Source: Cryptomeria japonica
Taxonomy: Eukaryota; Streptophyta; Pinopsida; Cupressales; Cupressaceae
NCBI RefSeq assembly: GCF_030272615.1
Contig: NC_081414.1
Location: 915,315,648-915,379,647 of the forward strand
Direction: 5' to 3'
DNA length: 64,000 bases
The notes beneath the pieces were generated by a model. It was not told the DNA's origin, searched no databases, and saw only the letters and a program-made list of their open reading frames with translations. The position numbers and the translations under genes were made by a program. Position 1 is the first letter of the stretch. Every line of letters starts with the position of its first letter. Of the stretch, positions 42,755-52,997 are shown in pieces.

Positions 42755-43574
42755 CTACAATGAATGTGTCACCATCTTCCTTCTCAGACTCAAAATTAGA
42801 ATCAGACTTCTTCTTTTTTTGTTTATTTTGTTCTTTGTAGTCCTTACAGATATATCTTGATTTACCAGAATTCTAGTAGATGACTTTGGACTTTCTAGGA
42901 GATTTTGATCTACCTTTGGACTTGGATTTATGTGCTTCTCATTATTCTTGTATTTTTCTTTAGGTCTTCCATGAATAGTTAGGGCTTCCTTTGAAATAAT
43001 GGATACCTTCCTCTGTATCTCTTCACCAAGCAAGACACCCACCACATCTTCAGACTTCAAAACAACAAAAGTACTACCAATAGTCATAACAAGAGAATCC
43101 CACAAATCAGGCAAAGAACAAAGAAAGACCTCACATTTCTCCTTCTCATCCATCTTAACACCAATAGATACCAATTGAGCCATCAACATATTAAATGATT
43201 CCAGGTGGTTTCTAATCGATACACACTATTCCATTCTCAAGGAATACAAATTATTCCTCAAGAAAATTGGTTTTAATAAAGATTTGGCTTGATACATCTC
43301 ACAAAGCTTACTCCATAACTTCTTTGCAAAGTTCTCTGCATGGACATTGATTAGAACATAGTCTACCAAGCACAATATTATTAGACCCTTGGCTTTACTA
43401 TCCATAACATTATATGGATAAACCGCAATAGGATTTGAGGGTCTTGAGACATTCACATCAACAACATCCCACAAACCTTGATCTAGTAGCAGATATTTTC
43501 ATATTTAGCTTCCACATCTCAAAATTACTTCCAAAAAATTTCTCCACCTCTTTTCTCCTTGATGAACTTTCCAT
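42755..43574 (-). pseudogene. gag: Element H gag
   Basis: ATG at 43574 (MESSSRRKEVEKFFGSNFEMWK), early frameshift, then WDVVDVNVSRPSN, AKKLWSKLCEMYQAKS, LNMLMAQLVSIGVKMDEKEK and LCSLPDLWDSLVMT. This is the copia UBN2-type Gag. The zinc finger region near 42850 is degraded. Confidence 0.8.
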
Positions 43575-43686
43575 TTGAAAATTCCTACAACAAGATAAAA
43601 AAGTATCTTCTACACAATCTCCCACTCAAAACTAGATTAGTTCGAAAAACCCAACAACCCACTTGACTAGAATCAAAGATAATCAA

Positions 43687-43698
43687 GCTATGATACCA
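43687..43698 (-). other. Primer binding site of element H
   Basis: The minus strand reads TGGTATCATAGC, one change from the tRNA-Met site, two bases after the LTR end TTACA. Confidence 0.75.
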
Positions 43699-43700
43699 TT

Positions 43701-44082
43701 TGTAAGGAAGTTATGTAGTGAAACAACTTCCTACACTAACCTTGAGATGAGGGTAATGCAAATTTTTTTACAAATTGTTACAATAGTTACAAAATCATAA
43801 CAAAAAGAGACATAATACCATGCATACCACAACACAGTGATTTACGTGGCGAAAACCTTTTAGGGAGAAAAACCCCAAACTTCAAAAGAAGCTCAATATA
43901 TTATTCAATAATCAATAAAAAATTACAATATACTTACAGATTAAGGTCTTCATAGGAGTACCACCAACCAGAGATTCAGATGTAACACAATGATCATAAG
44001 AGTCTTGTACACAACCTCTATCTCATGTACCTCATATATAGGAGATACAATACAAGAAACCATCAAACACTATTACAAAACC
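43701..44082 (-). repeat. 5' LTR of element H, inner part
   Basis: The sequence before the primer site ends CTTCCTTACA at 43701. CTATATATGAGG (44042-44031) is a TATA candidate. The outer part is cut by element I at 44082; the LTR start lies at or beyond 58618 and was not located. Confidence 0.6.
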
Positions 44083-45403
44083 TGTTAAGACCCAGTGACA
44101 ACTAAGAAGGGGGGTGAATCAGTTGTCTATTAATTTCAACCCAAATATAACTTAACCAAACTTAATGCATAATATCGGTAAACAAAACTTTAATGTTGGT
44201 AGATAGTTTAGCAGTTAATAACAATACTGGTAAAGTTTAATGCATGAAACAGAAAGATAAATAACATACACAACACATAACATAGTTATTTGTATGTGGA
44301 AACCCTGTAAGGAGAAAAACCATGATGTGAAGCCTTACCCACAATCAAATGATACTACTGTAGACAGTATATATCTCTTCCATCTCTATCTATCTCTCAA
44401 TAGTCTCTCTTTATCCTTCCCTTTCCTTCTCTCTATGCCCCTCTCTTCCTTTATCTTCATCTCCATCTTCCTCTCATCTCTATATCCTTACCACTAGTCT
44501 CTCTCTCTTTATATCCCTATCTCTCCTTCTATCTCTCTCCCTCTCTCCCTATTGCAAATATAACATGAGTCTAGTGGTAATGAAGCCTGATTATCTTTTG
44601 GATTTAGAGATTTTATTTCAGTCATGTTGGGATCCATATACGTGGATGCATAGTCCAACTACCTAGAGCTCACTACTCAATCACAAAATGAGAGTCACAC
44701 TGACTACAATTGGATGGTTAAATCCAATGATAATGTATTGTTCAAAATAATATCTTCATATGCTGGACTCAGTACCGGTTAAGCTCTGATTGTCCTCCTC
44801 ATACCTTCCTTGAATCTTCAAATGATGTCTATGTGTATAGCTCTGCTTATATTCACATATATCTTATTGCAATCCTTTTTTGTACTCCTCTACATAATCT
44901 CATAAATGAGATCTTGCATATATACCAAAGCCTAAGACCAAATGTGTAGGTCGGCTCACTAAGATATTACAATAAAATCAATTACAAATGAATCAATATG
45001 TGATGCATGGTGTTGGCTCAATGCATTTACAACAATAACAAATCATCTCCATAATGTGTCGTGATGATCTATAATAGATAATGCTTGCCAGTCCATAACC
45101 TAGACCTATTTGCCGGTAACAACAAATATGCAATCTCGATTGTACCAATAATCAAATCACCAAAAACAAGTGTCCAAACAATGTATTTGACATAACCAAG
45201 TAATTTCCAGATGATAACAGTCATCCTTAGTGCTGGTGAACAATATAACTTGTTGGCAAACCATATATCGATGACTGTACATAAGTCACTGAGCATGCTG
45301 GTGAACATAACCAAAGATCTCCGAGTGCTGATAAGTATTCTCAAGTGTTGAAAAGTGTTGACATCAATGAGAAAACCAATGTAACACATCCATAATACCA
45401 ACA
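44083..45403 (-). repeat. 3' LTR of element I
   Basis: TGTTGGTATTATGGATG (from 45403) to CTTAACA (44083), 1321 bp. It is longer than the 5' copy (1075 bp), partly because of a CT-rich microsatellite at about 44365-44560. Confidence 0.9.
44365..44560. repeat. CT-rich microsatellite in the 3' LTR of element I
   Basis: Irregular CTCTCT, TCTATC and CCTTTC repeats on the + strand. Absent from the 5' LTR at 57840, so it arose after insertion or is an insertion in this copy. Confidence 0.8.
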
Positions 45404-45417
45404 ATCTCCCCCTTTGG
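45404..45417 (-). promoter_or_regulatory. Polypurine tract of element I
   Basis: The minus strand reads CCAAAGGGGGAGAT directly before TGTTGG of the 3' LTR. Confidence 0.85.
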
Positions 45418-45750
45418 CATTGATGACAACACAAGATGGAAAAACCATCTAAGTGCCAAAGCAGAAATGCCAGAAACCAAAAACCAACAATCTCCCAAAG
45501 AGATCATTAACCAAAAATCAAAATACAGATACAGAGAGTAACAATCTCTCCCCAATTAATAATCTCTCCCCAAAGGATAATGTGTTTTTCCATAGACATC
45601 TCTCCCCCTTTGACATCAAATGCCAAAGCAATACAAAACCAAATTGGTTCATAGAACTTATTGCAAATATCAATTGTTATAACCAAATTTATTCAATCTA
45701 CTCCTCCTGAGAAGTAGCTCTCTTTCAAAAAAGCCGAAAAAAAAGATTTC

Positions 45751-46393
45751 TCATTTAATTATGTTGGTCTGATGCCATGCTCCAACTATATAATTTTCTA
45801 CTGGTGAGGGTATAACTCTGAGTTGCTCTCTTAGATATTCAAAATTTTCCTTAGGAAAAGGCTTAGTAAAGATATCTGCAATCTGCTCTTTAGTATTCAC
45901 ATAAACCAATTTCACTTCTTTTACTTCAACATTCTCTTTCAGAAAATTGAATTTGATAGAAACATGTTTAGTTTTAGAGTGAAATACCATATTCTTTGAT
46001 ATATCAATTGTTGCCATATTATCACAGTAAATGATTATAGGTTCTTTGCATTTTACCTTTATGTCCTTCAACATTTGCTTAATCCATAATACTTGTGTAC
46101 AATTAGTTGTTGCTGCAACATATTCTGATTTTGCTATTGATAGTGATGTACAACTTTGTTTCTTGCTTAACCATGAAATTAGTTTACTACCAAGAAAAAT
46201 GCTCCGCCAGTGGTGTTTTTTCTGTCATCTACATCTCCTGCTCAATTTGCATTTGTGTATGCACATAAATCAAAATTTTCATCTTTAGCATACCATAAGC
46301 CAAGATTTGTTGTGCCTTGTAGGTACTAGAAAATCCTTTTTACTGTTGATTAATGATTTTCCTTAGGATTACTCTGAAATCTTGAAACAATAC
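45751..46393 (-). pseudogene. rh: Element I RNase H, part after element F
   Basis: The minus strand resumes at the SRFQSNPKENH block, then CAYTN and AGDVDDRKNTTGG, EYVAAATNCTQVLW, HVSIKFNFLKENVEVKEVKL and ADIFTKPFPKENFEYLREQL. Stops occur in the first half. The region 45418-45750 after it is 3' UTR without a gene. Confidence 0.85.
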
Positions 46394-47661
46394 TATAAAG
46401 CGGAAAATCGATCGAACCCTAGTTGCTCTCCCCTCTTCCAACTCCTAGGAGAGAGAAGGGAGGTTGCTAGGGTTGATGGTTTTCACTTAGGGGAGACTTT
46501 ACATTCAAAAGAGGGGTTGAAACCCACAAGATCCAATCCCACACAATGCAAGATTAGATTCTAAATGAGTTTCAAGGGTTAAGACAGCAAGGCTACCCTC
46601 TTTTGTAAAGAATGTTGATAGAAGAATTAAGCTAGGAATGCATAGAAAGTGAGAAAGATTCGCTTATAAACTGAGATAGCGATATAGGATGAAGCTACGG
46701 ACCTAGAACTAGTAGTAAAATGTCGATACGGCACTGTCCTGCAAATTTGAGCAAAAGTTGATGGGACAATGGCGCCCGGCATGCACACGGTCCTCCGAAA
46801 AATCCGCGAAACGAAGGGGGATCTGTTCGTCTCTGCACAAGGATTCCAGATCTTCAATTTCAGCCACGTACCTGCAACCTACACACAGAAAAGTGAAGAC
46901 GATTGGGGGGTTAGGGATTAGGGGTTTGCCTTTAGGTCAAACCCTGGTTTTGGAATTAACTAAGAAATGAGAAATTGTTGTAAATGTAAATGATTGTAAT
47001 GTAAAACAAGTACTAATACCTTGTTGTAAGGATGTTGGTATCCTTATGTGCGAAGGTATAGATGTTGTTGTATGTTGTATGTTGTATGTTGTAGTATGTG
47101 ATCTCCTCTTCAATGGTTGAATCCTTGTCTTGAATGCAACACTTAGCCTTGAATGGAGACTTAGAATGATCAATTGCTTGAAGGAATGTTTGAATGCTTG
47201 AATGCTTGAATGTTTGAGTATCGTTTCCACGCTTTTTCCATCATATCAAATGAGAGAGGAAAATGTAGTTTATATACTTGTCAATTAGGGTTGATAGACT
47301 GTTTTTCCCGACCTTAGGCCGACCAGGAAATGATATTTTCCATTTTGCAAACAAAAAGACCCGAAGTCCTATAGGAGACCGGGCCCAAAATAGGGCCAGG
47401 GACTAGGGCGCTGGGTGCCATGGTCCTGGGGGACCAGGATGCTGGGCGCCCTGGTCCTGAAGGACCAGGGCGCTGGGCGCTCTGGTCCCACCTCCCAGGA
47501 CAGCAGGGTGCAAAGGAGGTTCAGGCCAGGGTGCTTGAAAAATGCAGTTTTTGATGTCGTAAACAAGTTTCGGGGTCTCCATTCAGGTTGCATGTTGCGT
47601 TGCCATCGTGAAGACCGAAATGCAGTCGAAATTGTAAGTGTCACAATTTTAGGACGCTACA
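46394..47661 (-). repeat. 3' LTR of element F
   Basis: TGTAGCGTCCTAAAATTG (from 47661) to 46394, where the terminal CA reads TA on the element strand; 1268 bp. It has three 31-bp hairpin units (47400-47488) where the 5' LTR has one; the 62-bp difference is exactly the LTR length difference. Confidence 0.92.
47400..47488. repeat. Three 31-bp hairpin repeats in LTR F
   Basis: Units at 47400-47426, 47431-47457 and 47462-47488, each of form GGACCAGGGC, 7-nt loop, GCCCTGGTCC with some changes. The 5' LTR has a single perfect unit at 54004-54030 (10-bp arms). Confidence 0.85.
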
Positions 47662-47676
47662 TTTAGCCCCCACTTT
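47662..47676 (-). promoter_or_regulatory. Polypurine tract of element F
   Basis: The minus strand reads AAAGTGGGGGCTAAA directly before TGTAGC of the 3' LTR. It overlaps a small palindrome (CCCACT TT AGTGGG). Confidence 0.8.
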
Positions 47677-48401
47677 AGTGGGAGTATAGGCGTACGCTCA
47701 TACTTCCGGTAAAGTACAAGGAAACAACATTGAAAGACTTTCACCACGTCAAGGAGGCAAGATACACCAAGCCCCCAGTGGACTAAGGATCTTACAACTT
47801 CGATTGACAAAGTAAAAGGGAAGATCACAAGGGAGAACCATGACTATTAGTAGTAAGGTTCCCTCACTATGAGTCATGCAAGAAAAATACCAAAACTTTT
47901 CAAGGCAAAGCTAAGTTCGTCAAGAAATTTTCGAGTATCTTGAAGGGATAGATAGGGTGTATGCCCCCCTACGTTAAAGCGACCGCACATGCCTCAACGG
48001 GGGTGATTGCTTTAAGGTAGTGATACACATGAGAAGGAAAGGAGCACATTATCACAAAGATTTAGCCCCCAAGTGTGAGATAAACCCAAGGATAATAGAC
48101 AAAAAACACAAAGCACAAGGTGACTTCTCTTTCCTCGGGGTCAGTATGCTGTATGATAGTTCATGTATATATATCATATGTATGTATGCATAATTGTTCT
48201 TCATTCCCCAATCAAGGAAGGTCACCTAGAAGAAGGGAACACATGTGTCTTTTGAGTCAACATGAGAGAGACCAAAAGAGATCTCAACGCTTTGCATCGT
48301 CCTCAAGTAGACAACACTAAGGACAACAAATAGAAGAATGAGAATAACACATAGAAGAAGTAACAAAAGAGAGGAGGAGAGAATCTGCTATGCTAATGTA
48401 A
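47677..48401 (-). other. Element F 3' UTR
   Basis: No gene; non-coding stretch between ORF2 and the polypurine tract. Confidence 0.6.
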
Positions 48402-49136
48402 CTAGTCTAGCATGTCATCTACCCCCCGATCTTGCTGATCAATGTTTCGGGAAGGCAGGGAACACGCTAGAGGAGGAACATCCAACATAGCAGATGGAGC
48501 TATCACAAGATCCAAACAAGGGCTATGTTCATGTTCCAAGCCATGTTGTTCTTGTCTAGGAGCTAGGATAAGTGCTTTAGAAAATTCGTTAGATAAATGG
48601 TTATCAATATCAAGAAGTTCATATTCACTATCAGAAGCAAGAGGAGTAACATTTTCATCATGAATAAAATTTTCATCTATAGCATCATCAAGATTTATAA
48701 AAATAGGATCTTTAACCCGCACAGGATCAAGACCATCATGCATCTTATGTTTAGGAGATTTTGGAGAAAATGGAATAATGCTTGTTGAAGGTGTTTTTGG
48801 AGATTGCAAAGTTTGAGAAGCAGCTGCTTGAGCTCTAAGACGACACTTTCGTCGGCGTTCACGTGCAGAACGATTTTGTCTAGTCTTAGTAGGAAGTGGA
48901 GAAGATTGAGGAGGAGGAATGTTCTCATCCTTATCATTTGGGTGTTTAGGTTGTGGTCTCTTAGGCTGGATAATAGGAGAAGAAGAAGGTCTCTTTTCTC
49001 TATAAAAAGAAGGAGGAGGAACTGCTCCATATAAAGGAGGAAATTTTGGTTTAGGAAGAAGACCAAGTCCATCATGACGAGGAGGTATAGGTCTACTTTT
49101 AGAAGGTTTATTAGGCATAGACATAGTCACATCCAT
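48402..49136 (-). CDS. Element F ORF2: basic Pro-rich protein of unknown function
   Basis: 244 codons, open from ATG 49136 (MDVTMSMPNKPSKSR) to TAG. The N-terminal half is Pro/Lys/Arg-rich with a strong bipartite basic cluster (KTRQNRSARERRRKCRLR), a likely nuclear or nucleic-acid-binding signal. The C-terminal half is acidic (FINLDDAIDENFIHDENV, SEYELLDIDNHLS). No RT, integrase or known domain is seen. A GLGLLPKPKF stretch is too short to call a G-patch. It is in the same frame as ORF1, separated by TAA plus 3 codons (49148-49137), so it could be made by readthrough or reinitiation. Being intact suggests that it is, or recently was, under selection. Confidence 0.8.
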   Translation of the reverse strand: MDVTMSMPNKPSKSRPIPPRHDGLGLLPKPKFPPLYGAVPPPSFYREKRPSSSPIIQPKRPQPKHPNDKDENIPPPQSSPLPTKTRQNRSARERRRKCRLRAQAAASQTLQSPKTPSTSIIPFSPKSPKHKMHDGLDPVRVKDPIFINLDDAIDENFIHDENVTPLASDSEYELLDIDNHLSNEFSKALILAPRQEQHGLEHEHSPCLDLVIAPSAMLDVPPLACSLPSRNIDQQDRGVDDMLD

Positions 49137-49145
49137 GGGGATGGG

Positions 49146-51812
49146 TTAAGAATCTTCTTGAGGAAAGATATTAGTTTTATCTTTCAAAGGAAGAACTTCC
49201 TTCTCAAGAACGATAGGAATATCAAGTTTAGGTGTTCTAGGTTCACTTAGAGATAGGATCATATCTGTTTTCCACTTTTGATAAGATTTGAAAAGATGAT
49301 CACTTCGCGGAGGAAGGGATTGGAATTGTTTAGGCCAAAAATAATCAATAGGAACACTAGAAGTTCTTTCAGCTGGTTTAAAGAGACTATGATTGACAGT
49401 AACAACTTCACCATTATGGGGAAATTTCAAACACTTGTGAATAGGAGAAGCAATAGCTTTCATGGAAGATAGCCAAGGATAGCCAAGCTTCACACAAAAT
49501 TGTTCGGATGAAGGAATAATAGAAAAGTTCGCATCAAGGGATTTGTTATGGACCATAGAACCAATTGCAGGAGAAGAAAATGCATCAAATAATTTCACAA
49601 TCACATCTGTTTTGTCATAGATTACTTGATTCAATTGCAAAGTAAAAAGAAATTCTTCAATAATAACATTAACCATGCATGAAGGATCAATGAGCACTCC
49701 ACGACAAGGTGTATCCTTAACTTTTGCAACTATGTATAAAGGACCATCAGGTGCCCTGATAGTTTCACTAGAATCAAATGTGATGGAAGGTTCTTTAGGG
49801 TTTTCTTGCTGCTCTACAAAGTTAATCACATTCGGAGTCATAGACACAAGACCATCAGATGAGAGAGAGGAATCATTAGCCTCAATCGCATTAGAGGTAT
49901 GAGAAGGTAATGGATTAGTAAAAATCTGAAGATTTTGGTTAGGAGGAGCTATAGATGTGTTGCCTTTATCATTCACTCCAGAAACAGAGATAGTATTATT
50001 ATGAATCAAATCTTGAATTTTACCCTTTAAAGAAAAACATTTTTCAGTATCATGCCCAGGCTGACGATGAAATTGACAAAAAGATTTGTTATCAAAATAA
50101 GGTGAAGTAATCTTTGCAGGATCAATTTGCCTTATAGGAGGAAGAGTAAGCACATTTTGTTCCAATAACTTATTCATAATACTATACAATGATTCATTCA
50201 AAGGAGTATACTTTCTTTCTTTCTTGAAAAATTTAGAAATAGGAGGCACACCTGATGCGGCATTCACATTGTTGTTGATGATGTTTTCATGGAATTTGAT
50301 GGAATCTCTGTTCGGTTTAAACTTCCCAAATGGTTGCTGACTGCTATCACCCTTATCACTCGGAGCCATAGGATGTGATTGTTCCATTTGACTCACAGTC
50401 AGTTGATAATTGTGAAGAGTTGCACACAACTGTTGGAAAGAAGTAAACTCAAAAAATAGAAGTTTGTCTCGAATATCTTTTTGTAAATTAGAAATAAAGA
50501 TTCTTTGAATATCATTGTCAGGCATTGGAAAAGAAATTTGAGCATACAAATGCTTATATCTACCAATGAAATCAGTCACTTTTTCTTTAACACCTTGTTT
50601 ACAATGCATTAAATCAATCAAAGAAACTTTTGGACTTATATTGTTTTGAAATTGTTGAATAAAAGCATTTGCAAGTTGTTCAAAAGAAGTAATAGAATAA
50701 GAAGGCAACGAGCAATACCATTGTAGGGCTTTGTCTCTTAATGTTCTAGTAAACAGTTTTGCAAGCAACCTTTGGTCATAAGCAAAATTGGTACATATTG
50801 TTTGAAAAGTCTTAACATGTGTTAGAGGATCACCTTTACCATTATAAAGCTCCAAATGCGGGATTTCAACATGTTTAGGGGGAATAGCTCGAACAATGTC
50901 AAGAGAAAGTGGGCTCGCAACATCAAATGTGGGCACACTAAACTTAGATTGATTCATAGAGGCAATTTGTTGCTGTAAAGAAGAGACAGTTTGTGCAAGA
51001 TTGTTAATGGTCGCTTCAGTCGAAGAATTCATATTAGATGTGTTAGATTGAGATGGAGGTGTTATGTTATTGAAAGAAGGTAAAGAGCAAGGTGGTGGGA
51101 CACTATGATAATTAGTCATAGGAGATGATTGGACAAGAGAAACACTACAAGGAGGAATGGAATGGTTGAATGAATTGCCCCCTTGCGTCATGTTCATTTG
51201 CGGAGATGTAATAGGGACACTCATTGAAGGAATGAATGAAGAAGTTGGATTAAATGAAGGAAGAGGGTTAATTGAAGAGGAAGGATTGCCCCCATGACTG
51301 GTAATCATAGGAGGAATGTCTTGTATAGAAGTAGTCATTATGTTTGATGTAAAGGTAGGTATGCTAGCAATAGAAGTTGTCAAAGGAATAGAATGATTGA
51401 CTTGAGTGGGAGGTTGTGTATAACCTAAAGATTCGGCACAACTCTTCATAGGCATCTCATTCGAATCCACAATGTGTGCAATACCACGTAAAATATCAAT
51501 TCCATTCTTATCACTTTGAACCATACGTTTTAAACCCTCAATTAAAGGAAGAGCTTGACTATCAAGGTATTCTTGAGACATCCATTGTCGAAAATCGTCA
51601 AATTGGTTATCCAATTTCAAAAGTTGTTCTCCAGAAACCTCATGGAGAGCTTCTTCATCATTAGGAGGATTAGAGGAATTACCCATGTCCTCGTTAAAAA
51701 GGCTATTCAAATTAGGTTCCATTTCCTCGGTAAGTAAACCTCGGAAAGACTTAATTCTAAGGCTTCGTCTAACGGGAATAGTGTAAGTAGGGCTTATTGT
51801 TGTAAAACTCAT
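49146..51812 (-). CDS. gag-pro: Element F ORF1: Gag-protease polyprotein, intact
   Basis: 888 codons from ATG 51812 to TAA at 49148-49146 without a stop. Domains: basic N-terminus (PVRRSLRIKSF), Ser/Pro/Asn-rich linker (about residues 130-290) and Gag capsid (about 310-480: HLELYNGKGDPLTHVKTF, LRDKALQWYCSLPSYSI). Then KYTPLNESLYSIMNKLL, as in the KYTPLGEPLE region of A Gag, and the finger CQFHRQPGHDTEKCFSLKG (about 590). The protease-like region (about 705-810) reads VLIDPSCMVNV, so D-P-S replaces D-S/T-G, and ends near LGYPWLSSMKAI. The protease may be inactive. Gag packages the element RNA; RT and integrase must come from elsewhere. Confidence 0.9.
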   Translation of the reverse strand: MSFTTISPTYTIPVRRSLRIKSFRGLLTEEMEPNLNSLFNEDMGNSSNPPNDEEALHEVSGEQLLKLDNQFDDFRQWMSQEYLDSQALPLIEGLKRMVQSDKNGIDILRGIAHIVDSNEMPMKSCAESLGYTQPPTQVNHSIPLTTSIASIPTFTSNIMTTSIQDIPPMITSHGGNPSSSINPLPSFNPTSSFIPSMSVPITSPQMNMTQGGNSFNHSIPPCSVSLVQSSPMTNYHSVPPPCSLPSFNNITPPSQSNTSNMNSSTEATINNLAQTVSSLQQQIASMNQSKFSVPTFDVASPLSLDIVRAIPPKHVEIPHLELYNGKGDPLTHVKTFQTICTNFAYDQRLLAKLFTRTLRDKALQWYCSLPSYSITSFEQLANAFIQQFQNNISPKVSLIDLMHCKQGVKEKVTDFIGRYKHLYAQISFPMPDNDIQRIFISNLQKDIRDKLLFFEFTSFQQLCATLHNYQLTVSQMEQSHPMAPSDKGDSSQQPFGKFKPNRDSIKFHENIINNNVNAASGVPPISKFFKKERKYTPLNESLYSIMNKLLEQNVLTLPPIRQIDPAKITSPYFDNKSFCQFHRQPGHDTEKCFSLKGKIQDLIHNNTISVSGVNDKGNTSIAPPNQNLQIFTNPLPSHTSNAIEANDSSLSSDGLVSMTPNVINFVEQQENPKEPSITFDSSETIRAPDGPLYIVAKVKDTPCRGVLIDPSCMVNVIIEEFLFTLQLNQVIYDKTDVIVKLFDAFSSPAIGSMVHNKSLDANFSIIPSSEQFCVKLGYPWLSSMKAIASPIHKCLKFPHNGEVVTVNHSLFKPAERTSSVPIDYFWPKQFQSLPPRSDHLFKSYQKWKTDMILSLSEPRTPKLDIPIVLEKEVLPLKDKTNIFPQEDS

Positions 51813-52976
51813 GCACTAGAGAGGGAGAGAAGATTATGAATTTTAGAGGTAGCAAATTTCAATAAAATCAGCCAATCTCCTAGTTTTAAGCTGTTAAATG
51901 CAATCACGACAATCTCCCAAAATTTCAGAAAAAATGTCCGGGACCGTGGCGCTCGGAGTGCACACGGTCCTTGCAACTTTTTTCAAAATTTGCAAGGATG
52001 AAAATTATGATGATTTTAGAGCTAATCTGAAAAAATTGAGTGATTTTACGATCTGTAGATAGGCCAAATTAAAGTTGCAATCTCAAAATTGAACCCTACC
52101 AAGATTGTCGAAAAATGCAAAATTTGAATTTTGAAAAAGAGAGGGAAACTGAAATTTTGAATTTTATGATTTTAGAGGGAATACCAAAAGCAATGCAAGT
52201 TTTGAAATTTAAAAATTGACTCAATTTCACGCAAAATTCAATTTTGAAAGTGGAAATCAAAGTTGTTGTAATTAAGCACTTAATTTCAAAAGTCACAAAT
52301 TGCAAGAATTTGAATAAAGCACTGAAATTTTGAATGAATGCAAACACACTTTTCATATTATGACAGTAGGAACACAATTTTGACACAAAATTTCAATTTC
52401 AACAATTTTTGAATAATTAGAAGCCTTAATCCAAGCAATCACAAGACCAACTTTGACTATAATTTTGAAAGTGTTAGAATTGATAAAATCAGCCAAAATT
52501 CTGGATTTTAGCAGGAAAATACAGTAAGATCTTGCTCCCGAAATTTCGGAAAAAATGTCGGGGATGATGGCGCTTGGAGTGCACACGGTCCTTACAACTT
52601 TTTTCCAAATTTTTAGGGATGAAAGATATTGTGATTTTATTGCAGAATCCAAAGTTACAGCTGATTTGGAGATGTTTTGATCAGTGAAATTGTCGGACAA
52701 AGGTTGAATCAAGAGGGTTTCAAAAATTAGGGTTTTGACACTTAACCACTTAATTTTCAAAATTAAAGCACAAATATGAACTGATAATTTGGAATAGAAG
52801 GGTAGATCTGAAACAAACATTAACAATTAAACATTTCACAAGTTCAATTTTTAAAAAAAAATGAAAATTTTAGGGTTTTTATGCAATCAACCTCTAAAAT
52901 TTGCAAAAGATCAAACATGGAAATGTAACCAAGGAATCCAATTTTCAAAATAAACCATGAATAATCAGAAAGGATG
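51813..52976 (-). other. Element F leader with two copies of an LTR-derived block
   Basis: Non-coding. Two diverged copies of a block with GTGCACACGGTCC lie at 51941-51970 (perfect 8-bp stem GGACCGTG/CACGGTCC) and 52561-52591. The same block is in each LTR (46763-46793, 53367-53397). The copies share flanking text (AAAATCAGCCAA upstream, CTTTTTTC downstream), pointing to duplications of a 100-bp or longer unit. Confidence 0.65.
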
Positions 52977-52994
52977 TTCATGTCGGGTTCACCA
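52977..52994 (-). other. Primer binding site of element F (tRNA-Trp)
   Basis: The minus strand reads TGGTGAACCCGACATGAA, three bases after the 5' LTR. It matches the 3' end of plant tRNA-Trp (one difference from memory) over the standard 18 nt. Confidence 0.8.
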
Positions 52995-52997
52995 AAA

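Larger units (their letters stand above)
40947..44082 (-). mobile_element. Element H: Ty1/copia fragment, LTR to integrase
   Basis: Minus-strand order: partial 5' LTR (44082-43701), primer site, Gag (43574-42755), protease and integrase (to 41370). RT and RNase H are absent. The integrase type (MEKARSML, KAYAHLPKKKW) differs from SIRE elements G and I. The LTR is cut at 44082 by element I; its outer part should continue at 58618 and beyond. The left end is undefined. Confidence 0.75.

Noticed and set aside
45453-45710. 85-codon + ORF
   Set aside because: Antisense to the 3' UTR of element I and part of low-complexity Asn/Ser-rich text.
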